A stretch of 64,000 nucleotides of DNA. Origin: a virus. A program made the position numbers and the translations under genes. The DNA is taken from positions 35,444 through 99,443 of the IMG/VR virus record IMGVR_UViG_3300008261_001864; one strand, written 5' to 3'. The notes under the pieces are model-generated. The model worked only from the letters and a program-made list of their open reading frames with translations. It did no database searches and had not been told where the DNA came from. Every line of letters starts with the position of its first letter. Position 1 is the stretch's first letter. This document shows positions 38,687-45,729 of the stretch, in pieces.

Positions 38687-39538
38687 TTAGCGAGCCGCCG
38701 CGAACAGACCGTGGATACGGTCTGCACGGCGGGCCAGCTTGGTGAGGTCATTACCAACCCAAGCCTCGGCCATGTCGGCGTTCGATAGAATCTCGTGGAC
38801 GTCCGAAGCCACGCGGTGCAGGTCAGCCTGCGCCTGCGAGGCGTTGAAACGGCGACCGGCCTGCAAGAGAGCGTCGATCTTGTCGCTGGCCTCCGCAACC
38901 TTGGTAAGGATCGTCTCTGCAACCTTGGTGTTGTGGTTCAGAGCGGCAGCCGACTTGCCCATCGGGTGGGTCACGTCGGCGGGCGGCGTCCACGCGCCCG
39001 GGTCCTCCATCGTGTCAACCGTCGGCTCACCCAGACCGTAGAACGCCTTGTTTTTCGACTGATCGCCAAAGTCAGGGAGGCTGACGGCAGCCTGCCGCAG
39101 ATTACGGACGAGGGCGGTAGTCACCTCGGAGCCACTCGCAACCCGCGAGTTCATCTCACGGATGGTGTTCTCAAGGTGCGCGATGCGGGTATCAAGAAAC
39201 TGCTGGGGGGTCATGTGAGTGCCTTTCTCGCTCGTCAAAGGAGCCTGCCTCTGCGAGGGGATAAGAGGACTAACGCGGGCCGACTTGCGGAGGGGTTTGG
39301 GGGCCAAGAACTGAAACAACTCGTCAACGTCGAGGGCCACCATAGCTTGGCCGGTACGGTTGAACTCCTCAATCGCCCGACGCTTCATGATACGGTCGGG
39401 GACCAAAGACGCCACCAGCTTGAGAACCGAGACAGTACCAAGGATGTACTTGACCCCATCGGGCAAGCACACGAAGTCCCTTGCTCCATCCGTCTCTAGG
39501 GTGACCGACGTAAGTTTGCCCACGTTATTGGAGGTCAA
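38687..39538 (-). CDS. Unknown protein with helical C-terminal half
   Basis: 283 residues if the TTG at 39538 is used (GAGGA nine bases upstream); a GTG at 39523 is a close alternative because the previous gene stops at 39525. An in-frame ATG at 39214 (MTPQQFLDTRIAHLENTIRE) follows a GAGAAAGG stretch and could start a second, 175-residue product. The N-terminal 100 residues form a mixed domain (FVCLPDGVKYILGTVSVLK, FQFLAPKPLRKSARVSP). The C-terminal half is helical. It follows the 290-residue unknown gene and precedes the tail tube gene, inside the cargo block. Function unknown. Confidence 0.55.
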   Translation of the reverse strand: MTSNNVGKLTSVTLETDGARDFVCLPDGVKYILGTVSVLKLVASLVPDRIMKRRAIEEFNRTGQAMVALDVDELFQFLAPKPLRKSARVSPLIPSQRQAPLTSEKGTHMTPQQFLDTRIAHLENTIREMNSRVASGSEVTTALVRNLRQAAVSLPDFGDQSKNKAFYGLGEPTVDTMEDPGAWTPPADVTHPMGKSAAALNHNTKVAETILTKVAEASDKIDALLQAGRRFNASQAQADLHRVASDVHEILSNADMAEAWVGNDLTKLARRADRIHGLFAAAR

Positions 39539-40397
39539 ACAAAGGAATCCTCACTCGCATGAGAGTGCGGACCACCTCGGTGGCAAGGATGAGTGTTCCG
39601 TCGGGAGGACTCCACAACCAATCCCCCTCCACCGCCCACGCGGGGATGCCCCCCAACAGTACCTCGGCCTCGTTCAACAGCAAGGCGGCCCGCTCGATGT
39701 CGAAAGGGATGAAGGCGCTCTTGCGTGCCACAAGGGCTGGCAACAGGGAGCCTCGACGCCCTCCGAACAGGACCCCCTGATAGTACCCCTGCCGATACAA
39801 CTCGAACCACGCCTCGGGCAGGCTGCCCGTCGTCTCCGCAACCACAAAACCCCCACTGGCTTGATCGAGGATGGTGGGGGCAGGGAAAGGCGCTCCCAAG
39901 GAAGGCAGGGTCCCATCCCAAAGGTACGCTCGGACCCACGAGATCGCGGTCGGCAGGCGAGCGTTCACCTTCTCGGGCGTCAGGTCATCAGGGAAGTACC
40001 CTCGGATGAGCCTTATGAACTGCCCCACCTCGGGGGCCAGATGGCCGATGAAGGGGTACCCTCGACGGTGCATGAGGTCCACGCCCGACACAAAAGCCGC
40101 CGTACTCGGCAGTACCAAGAGGTCCCTGTGCAGGAACAGCGTGGCTGCCACCAGCACGTCCACGTCACGGGTACGGTTGAACACGAAGGCGCTTGGGGAT
40201 GGACGCCCCATCGACAGGTCCTCAAAGAGAGCCGTCAGGGCACCTGGGAACGCTGGGCCAAACCCTTGCCCGTGATGCTCGTAGCACCACAGGACGGGGC
40301 TGGCGACCTGTTCGATGCTGGCCCCCGTCTCGAACGTCAAAGCCTTCTCGACAATCGGAGGAGCCTTCTCGTCGTAATAGACCTTGAGTTCCAGCAT
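39525..40397 (-). CDS. Conserved-looking unknown protein, 290 residues
   Basis: ATG at 40397, preceded by GTAAGACTCTGCC. The protein is alpha/beta, with distinctive segments FNRTRDVDVLVAATLFLHRD (73-92), a DLMHRRGYPFIGHLAPE stretch (about 107-123), AISWVRAYLWDG (151-162) and GDWLWSPPDGTLILATEV near the C-terminus. The motifs 'TRDVDVLVAA.FLHRD' and 'LW.PPDG' look like those of a widespread phage-only protein, but I cannot name its activity. No classic enzymatic signature is visible. It lies between the HTH gene and the 283-residue gene, overlapping the latter by 14 bases. Confidence 0.55.
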   Translation of the reverse strand: MLELKVYYDEKAPPIVEKALTFETGASIEQVASPVLWCYEHHGQGFGPAFPGALTALFEDLSMGRPSPSAFVFNRTRDVDVLVAATLFLHRDLLVLPSTAAFVSGVDLMHRRGYPFIGHLAPEVGQFIRLIRGYFPDDLTPEKVNARLPTAISWVRAYLWDGTLPSLGAPFPAPTILDQASGGFVVAETTGSLPEAWFELYRQGYYQGVLFGGRRGSLLPALVARKSAFIPFDIERAALLLNEAEVLLGGIPAWAVEGDWLWSPPDGTLILATEVVRTLMRVRIPLFDLQ

Positions 40398-40420
40398 GGC
40401 AGAGTCTTACCCCACCCTGC

Positions 40421-40912
40421 CTAGCAGGGGCAATCGGGAAGGTACTGCTGCATACTCTGCCGTGGGATGTCGGGATAGACCCTGACCCGTCGGGCGCGGA
40501 AGTCGAGATCGGGCAGCGTGGGGTACGGGCAGAACTCACGCCCGTCCTTCGCGCAAACGTAGTCCGCAAACAGATACCAGATGTTGGTGGGGACCGGCTC
40601 ACTACCGGCCTCCCACGCCACCACGGTTGCCTCTGGGACCCCCACGAAGGTTCCCGCCTGCGCGGTAGAGAACTCAATGGCGTGCCGCATGAACTCGAAG
40701 GTCGGCCCCGACACCAAGCCCATGTGGGCAAGGGTCGAGGCCGCACGACGGTAAGCCGCCAAGGTGGCAACGGTCGAGAAAATGGGACCAGCCGAAGTCA
40801 GCCGCGCCTCAAGGGCTGCGACAAAGATGATGCCCGTCCTGCCGACGGGCATCTCGAAGTCCACCAGAACGTACTCGACTTCTTCGGCGGTTGGCCCGCA
40901 TGGAGTGGTCAT
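40421..40912 (-). CDS. Putative XRE-type helix-turn-helix protein
   Basis: 163 residues. Residues 72-105 (TFEFMRHAIEFSTAQAGTF, then VPEATVVAWEAGSEP) match the XRE pattern 'lR...g.sq..lA...Gvs..tvs.wE.G', so DNA binding is likely. The remaining N-terminal part (VLVDFEMPVGRTGIIFVAAL) is beta-rich and could be a dimerisation domain. The C-terminus holds CAKDGREFCPYP and ends DCPC, four cysteines that might bind metal. The ATG overlaps the preceding gene's TGA. A regulator inside a tail cassette is unusual. It may control the block, or antagonise a partner as antitoxins do. Confidence 0.6.
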   Translation of the reverse strand: MTTPCGPTAEEVEYVLVDFEMPVGRTGIIFVAALEARLTSAGPIFSTVATLAAYRRAASTLAHMGLVSGPTFEFMRHAIEFSTAQAGTFVGVPEATVVAWEAGSEPVPTNIWYLFADYVCAKDGREFCPYPTLPDLDFRARRVRVYPDIPRQSMQQYLPDCPC

Positions 40913-41526
40913 CGAGCGAAGATGGCGTACTCTTTCTCAGCCCACGCCAGTTGCTTGGGGGAGAGAAGGGCGTTCGGCCCCCGCATCCGTTGCAGCATAT
41001 CGGCAAAGATGCCCGAGTTACGGCTGCGCGACACGGCGAGGGCTTGCAGCATCGCCACCTGCCGGTCATGCTCCGACTTGGCCTCCTGCGGACGCTCCTG
41101 ACGGAACCGCTCCTGCTCCTCACGGACGGTGCCCTTGGCCCGCGCCTCCTCACGCTCCTTGGTGAGGTCCTCGAACTTCTCGATGGCGTCCTCGATACGC
41201 TTGCGGAGGTTATCCCGCCAGTTCTCGACGCGGTGGACGCGCTGCTCACGGCCAGCGAAAGGCCGCTTGGACTTGGTGTTCATGAGGGTGACTCGCATGG
41301 AGTCCTCCCCCTCACCTCGGGCGGCTTGCCCTGTGAACACCGAGGTCTGGACCTGGATGACGTTCGTGGGGTCCTCCGCGTCAGGGGTGAGGATGTAGAT
41401 GACCTCACCCCAACTCGACTTCTCGACACGGGGCTTCGTCGCACGGAAGGCTCGCCGGATCAGTTGGTCGATTTCCGGCAGCGTCACCGTGACGGCATGA
41501 GCGGCTTGGCGGTCCAGATACTTCAT
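40909..41526 (-). CDS. Unknown charged helical protein
   Basis: 205 residues, ATG overlapping the helicase stop (ATGA) with a strong AGGAGG site inside the helicase's last codons, so translation is coupled. The N-terminal 100 residues are alpha/beta (WGEVIYILTPDAEDPTNVIQ). Residues 110-175 form a highly charged helix (EKFEDLTKEREEARAKGTV, RQERPQEAKSEHDRQV). The end (KQLAWAEKEYAIFAR) is helical too. No known domain is recognised. Because it is translated with the helicase, it may be a helicase partner or a nucleic-acid-binding accessory. That is inference only. Confidence 0.6.
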   Translation of the reverse strand: MKYLDRQAAHAVTVTLPEIDQLIRRAFRATKPRVEKSSWGEVIYILTPDAEDPTNVIQVQTSVFTGQAARGEGEDSMRVTLMNTKSKRPFAGREQRVHRVENWRDNLRKRIEDAIEKFEDLTKEREEARAKGTVREEQERFRQERPQEAKSEHDRQVAMLQALAVSRSRNSGIFADMLQRMRGPNALLSPKQLAWAEKEYAIFAR

Positions 41527-44500
41527 AGCGGCCTCCTATCGTAGCCATACGCGCCGGAACCGACGAGGGGGAGCGAGGCGGCGGTCTTTTGGGTGAAGTC
41601 GGTCAGGCCCGCGACCGCCTCATCGACATCCACGGGTTCCTCTGCGCCCAGATCAATCGGGTCCTGTGCCGACATGGGGGCCACAGCGCCAGGGGTAAGC
41701 GTCTCGGGCTTCGGCACGTTCTGGCCCATGCGTAGGCCAGCCTCACCAATGAACGGGCTGACCCCTCTGGGGCACATGACCGTCATGGTCTGCTTGGCGC
41801 GAGTGAGGCCCACATAGCCCAGCCGACGCTCCGACTCCATCTCCTGCTCGGGCGTCATCAGAGATTCCTCGGGGACCTCGTTGACAGCCAGCTTCTTCGA
41901 CTTGGCAACACGAGGGAACACTCCCTTGGGCATCAGCAGCGTAACGTCCTCCCACTCCGCACCCTTCGTGGAGTGGACGGTGCCCAGATAGACACCCGGA
42001 GGCGGCTTACGGTTGGAAAGCGGGACCCCCTCGCTGATCTGCTTCTTCTCCCACTCGTCGGGGTCGATGCGGAGTTCCTCGGCACGCTCGGCCAAGTTGT
42101 TGAACCGCCCGTAGAACTGCTTGGGGTCGCTGGGGTTGTACTCGGGGTCGAGATCGTTCGGCTCCATCATGAGTTTCACGAACTCAAGCGCCCCTAGCTT
42201 GGGCTTCTCGGAATCGTCGAGTTCGGCGTCCGTCTCGGATGCTTCCTGCTCGACCTTTGCGGAGATGCGGGCTTCCGTGGACTCACGGAAGGTGACAACC
42301 TTCTCCTGCCACTCTCTGGAGCCAGGGGGCGGGGGCGTCTTTTCCAGAATAGGCAGCGCCAACACCGCCTCGAACAGGTCCTTGGTCTTGAAGCTGGGGT
42401 CTTGGAGGAAGTCGCGGATTTGCGAGATGCCTTCCAAGAGGCCGTCGGCCGCCTGAGTGTTCTTTCTGGCAGCAAACGGGTGGACACCCAAGTGGGTAAA
42501 GAACCCCTCTAGGAACTTCGGGTTGCGATACGCCTCGTCAACGGGGTCAAACTCGGAGAGTTTTCGCCCTTCCTGCTTGCAGTAGGCAGCAAACGCCTGC
42601 TTGGTGTTACGCTGCGTGAGTTTCTTGTTCTCGTCCTTGTCGTCGGAGAACTTCGGCTTGAAAAGACCAGCCGAGACGAGCGTTTGAGCAAATGCGTCTT
42701 GGGCCTGCATGGGGCTTTCGGCCACCGCCGCCGTAGCGAACGCCTTGAAGGACTCGGTTTCGGGAACCGAGAACACAGCCGTGCCCTTCTTCTGGACGAA
42801 CGGGATGCCGAGGGTCGCACAGACCTGCTGATAGACGGCCAACTCGCCGTTGGTACGAGCGAGAACGGCGTGGTCCGACAGGGGCTTACCCTCGTTGCGG
42901 ACCGACAGGATTTTCTTGCCGAACTCTGCCGCCGCAACGGCCTCGTTGGCAGGGTCCTTCACGATGAGGTCAGCCTCACCACGCGCACGGTCGGGGCGGG
43001 CCTTGGCCTCCATCGGGATTTGGTTCTGGTTGTTGGCGATCAGCTTGTTGGCCGCATCGACAAACTCGGGGGCGCAGCGGTAGTTGGTGGTGATCTGACG
43101 ATCCTTGAACCCCTGCTTGTCGAGGGCGATGAACGCCTCGGGGTCCGCACCACGGAACTGGTAGATGCTCTGCTTGTCGTCACCCACCATCCAGAACGAC
43201 TTTTTGGGATCGTCCGTCGAAATATGCTCAGTCATGAGTTGCAGCACCTCAGACTGTAGGGGGTTCAAGTCCTGGCACTCATCCACCATGATGTGGTCGA
43301 TGTTGGCCTGCACGGACTTGCGAGCCGTAGGGTTGTCACGGATGACGTCGCGGAAAACCGACAGCATATCGTTGAAGTCACCGATGCGCGGCTTGCCTGC
43401 CCTGTAGAAGTCCACAAACTTTGAGGCAGCCGTCGAGGGACCCATCGGCTTGTCGGGGCACAGGTTGGGCTGCCAGCCAGGCCCAAGTGAACCCTTTAGA
43501 CCTTCGTATAGTTCGTAGAACTTGATCGCTTGCTTGGCCTCGATGGAGCCTTGCTCGGAAGCCCACGCCTGGGCCTCATCAAAACTCATCCCCTGCCCTT
43601 GGAAGATGTTGAGGTACGCCATCATGCGGCCCGACTTGGGCGGCATCTTCCAGAGTTCATCGGGGGGAAGTTCCCGCTCCTCCCCGTCCTTGTCGCCAGG
43701 GGGATCGCGGTCGATGTGGTCAAAGCACTCTTTCCAGATGTCCTTGGCGGCCTTGAAAAGGGCCGACGCACTTACCGCACCGCCCTTATCCCCCACCTTG
43801 GCAAACACGTCCCGCTGCGCGGGGGTGCCATACAGAGAGATGTACTTCAAGAAGGTCGAGTGCATGGTGCCGACCTGCACACCGTTCGACTTCGGACTCT
43901 TTGTGGTCGATACCCTATCAGGGCCGATCTTCGCGGCCATCTTGACGGCCAACTCGTCGGCGGCCTTCTTGTTGAAGGACATCGCCATCATACGGCTCGG
44001 CTGTGCCCCATTCTCGATGAGGTACTGGACACGGGCCAACAGTGTCGTGCTTTTACCCGAACCTGCACCGGCCGACACACGGACCTTGCCTCCCGTCATG
44101 GCCGCCGCACGCTGCTCAGGATCGAGGGTGCGGAGGGCAGGCGGGACGTTCTTGGGGTCATCGGGGTTGGCGGCGATTGCCGTGGCCGCCGCCGTCGCCA
44201 CACCAATGACCTCGGACTTCGTGAGGGTACGATCCTCCTCACCAGACTTCTCAAGCGCCTTACGGGCCGCCTCGGTGGCGTCCGTCTCAACCTTGGCGAG
44301 AGTGGCAACCTGCTGGTCACGCTGACCCACACTCTGGTCAGAGCCAGGCACGCCACCCTGCTGGACCTTACTGTTGAGAACGCTGTCGGTGGCGTCCGCA
44401 ACACCACGGGTGGCCTCTTGGACGGCACTCACGGTCGCCGTCCCAGGCGTCACAACAACTTCCGAGGCAAAGTCGATCCACCGCTCCAGCATCTTGTTCT

Positions 44501-45032
44501 TGAGCGTGAGTGCCGAGAAGCCGTTGAGGGCTTGGTCAGGGTCATCAATGCCCGCCGCATCAATGGCACCACGGGCTTCCGCAAGAGCCTTACGGTTCGT
44601 ACCAAAAATCTCCTTGAGGATGACCGGCTGCTTCATCACTAGCCGCAGCTTGAGAGCGCGGACAGGGATGCCTTCCTCGGTAGGCTTCGGACGCATCGCC
44701 GCCGCCAACAGCGACAACTTCGAGGTGTCGTCCTTGAGACGCTCCTTGAAGAAGGCTTCGACGGCCTCCAGATTTTGCATCTCCACTCGCCGTAGCAGGC
44801 TGATGCCCTTCTCAAGGATGTCGTCGGCCCGTGCGTAATCTACGTCGGGGCGCTGTGCATCGTGTGCGCCCTGTAGCCAACCGATGTAGCAGTCGAGGGC
44901 GAACACGAACACGATGTAGTCCGCGACCTGTAGTTCGCCCACGGCCTCCTCATCGTTCGCCTTCTTGGTGTGACGACGAGCGGGAGGTGTAGGCGGCAAG
45001 CTGTCGGAGATGTGTCGTCGGCTGTAGGTCAT
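41523..45032 (-). CDS. UvrD/Rep-type superfamily I DNA helicase
   Basis: 1169 residues. All SF1A motifs are visible: Q motif LDPEQRAAA (303-311), Walker A SAGAGSGKST (about 320-329), DECQD (584-588), GDDKQSIYQFRGA (617-629), TTNYR (648-652), VHSTKGAEW (1019-1027) and YVGLTRAKQ (about 1074-1082). This is a 3'-5' UvrD-like unwinding engine. The N-terminal ~300 residues are an additional helical domain unlike UvrD. It lies within a cargo block between sheath and tail tube, away from any replication module, and starts behind a GTGTAAGAGAGG leader. It may act in recombination, repair or genome protection. Confidence 0.92.
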   Translation of the reverse strand: MTYSRRHISDSLPPTPPARRHTKKANDEEAVGELQVADYIVFVFALDCYIGWLQGAHDAQRPDVDYARADDILEKGISLLRRVEMQNLEAVEAFFKERLKDDTSKLSLLAAAMRPKPTEEGIPVRALKLRLVMKQPVILKEIFGTNRKALAEARGAIDAAGIDDPDQALNGFSALTLKNKMLERWIDFASEVVVTPGTATVSAVQEATRGVADATDSVLNSKVQQGGVPGSDQSVGQRDQQVATLAKVETDATEAARKALEKSGEEDRTLTKSEVIGVATAAATAIAANPDDPKNVPPALRTLDPEQRAAAMTGGKVRVSAGAGSGKSTTLLARVQYLIENGAQPSRMMAMSFNKKAADELAVKMAAKIGPDRVSTTKSPKSNGVQVGTMHSTFLKYISLYGTPAQRDVFAKVGDKGGAVSASALFKAAKDIWKECFDHIDRDPPGDKDGEERELPPDELWKMPPKSGRMMAYLNIFQGQGMSFDEAQAWASEQGSIEAKQAIKFYELYEGLKGSLGPGWQPNLCPDKPMGPSTAASKFVDFYRAGKPRIGDFNDMLSVFRDVIRDNPTARKSVQANIDHIMVDECQDLNPLQSEVLQLMTEHISTDDPKKSFWMVGDDKQSIYQFRGADPEAFIALDKQGFKDRQITTNYRCAPEFVDAANKLIANNQNQIPMEAKARPDRARGEADLIVKDPANEAVAAAEFGKKILSVRNEGKPLSDHAVLARTNGELAVYQQVCATLGIPFVQKKGTAVFSVPETESFKAFATAAVAESPMQAQDAFAQTLVSAGLFKPKFSDDKDENKKLTQRNTKQAFAAYCKQEGRKLSEFDPVDEAYRNPKFLEGFFTHLGVHPFAARKNTQAADGLLEGISQIRDFLQDPSFKTKDLFEAVLALPILEKTPPPPGSREWQEKVVTFRESTEARISAKVEQEASETDAELDDSEKPKLGALEFVKLMMEPNDLDPEYNPSDPKQFYGRFNNLAERAEELRIDPDEWEKKQISEGVPLSNRKPPPGVYLGTVHSTKGAEWEDVTLLMPKGVFPRVAKSKKLAVNEVPEESLMTPEQEMESERRLGYVGLTRAKQTMTVMCPRGVSPFIGEAGLRMGQNVPKPETLTPGAVAPMSAQDPIDLGAEEPVDVDEAVAGLTDFTQKTAASLPLVGSGAYGYDRRPL

Positions 45033-45086
45033 GGTGGCCCTCTCTTACACCGTGCGGCTCATAAAAAGAACGGCAACGTGCTGGTC

Positions 45087-45115
45087 GGTTGATTTCTGGG
45101 AAGGTGCCTTCCTAT
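45087..45115 (+). promoter_or_regulatory. Two-block promoter-like motif before the plus-strand zinc-knuckle gene
   Basis: GGTTGATTTC (45087-45096), twelve bases, then TTCCTAT (45109-45115). The identical blocks with identical spacing recur at 57262-57290, before the only other plus-strand gene. TTGATT resembles a -35 box and TCCTAT a -10 box, though the 15-base spacing is short; using GGTTGA gives 17. The block ends 19 bases before the start codon. The promoter role is inferred from the repetition. Confidence 0.6.
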
Positions 45116-45134
45116 GGAGAGCAGGAGGCACGCC

Positions 45135-45515
45135 ATGAAGGTTCTGATGCACAAGGTCGGGTCGGTCGGATACGAACTGGTCGAAACCCGCCCCCTCAAC
45201 ACGGTCACTTGGGCGCGGCTGCGCGACGGCTCGTGGGGGCTGCGGTCGGAGGCCGTGCTGGTCCCAGGCGACATCGTGTGGGTCGCAACCAAGGCTGGCC
45301 GCAAGTCCAAGGTGACGGTCGGCCAGCAGGTGTGGGGCAACCACGAGTGCATCCTGTACCGCAAGGGTGAGGATGTCCGCAAGGCCGCGACGATGGCTCC
45401 CGTTGTGGATGCCGAGATCGCGGGCGAGCAGGCTGCCAATGACGGGGCCGACACCAAGGGCGTGCCCCGTTGCCCCTACTGCTGGGACGAGGCGTGCGCC
45501 GGTTGGTGCGCGTAG
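45135..45515 (+). CDS. Unknown small protein with C-terminal zinc-knuckle-like motif
   Basis: 126 residues on the opposite strand to its neighbours, with a perfect AGGAGG site six bases before the ATG. The N-terminal ~75 residues look like a compact beta domain (VTWARLRDGSWGLRSEAVLV, PGDIVWVATKAGRKSKVTVG). The linker is acidic and alanine-rich. The last 14 residues hold CPYCWDEACAGWCA, four cysteines consistent with a zinc knuckle. It is flanked by a promoter-like motif and a GNRA-capped terminator-like hairpin, so it forms a self-contained transcription unit. A regulator or host-interacting early protein is possible; the function is unknown. Confidence 0.65.
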   Translation: MKVLMHKVGSVGYELVETRPLNTVTWARLRDGSWGLRSEAVLVPGDIVWVATKAGRKSKVTVGQQVWGNHECILYRKGEDVRKAATMAPVVDAEIAGEQAANDGADTKGVPRCPYCWDEACAGWCA

Positions 45516-45529
45516 GCGGCAAAAGGAAA

Positions 45530-45590
45530 CGGCCCCACCCCCGCGAGGGAGTGGGGCCGAACCGTTTGTGGATGGTCCCCCACCACAAAC
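45530..45590 (+). terminator. Tandem hairpins after the plus-strand gene, terminator-like
   Basis: Hairpin 1: 45530-45538 pairs with 45551-45559 (9 bp, CGGCCCCAC), extended inside by CCC/GGG and closed by a GCGA (GNRA) tetraloop. Hairpin 2: GTTTGTGG at 45564-45571 pairs with 45583-45590. The second hairpin has no uridine run, so termination may be Rho-dependent or the structure may protect the RNA. A 15-base repeat (ccccgcgagggagtg) occurs at 45539-45553 and again at 45593-45607. The region lies between converging gene ends. Confidence 0.55.
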
Positions 45591-45607
45591 AACCCCGCGA
45601 GGGAGTG
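45539..45607 (+). repeat. Fifteen-base direct repeat in the convergent spacer
   Basis: The sequence ccccgcgagggagtg occurs at 45539-45553 and at 45593-45607, 54 bases apart. Each copy can fold CCC-GCGA-GGG, a GNRA-capped mini-hairpin. The rest of the 214-base spacer (45516-45729) shows CACCTATTTTATAGG on the minus strand right after the sheath stop, a weak hairpin, and no open reading frame. Confidence 0.6.
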
Positions 45608-45729
45608 CCGGGACCGAAACCTCACGGATTCCCAGCACTCTATCACGGATTGAGAACACCCTACGGGTCCAGCACGCCTTTTCTAAGGGGGCCGACAACT
45701 TCACAAAACCCCTATAAAATAGGTGGAAA

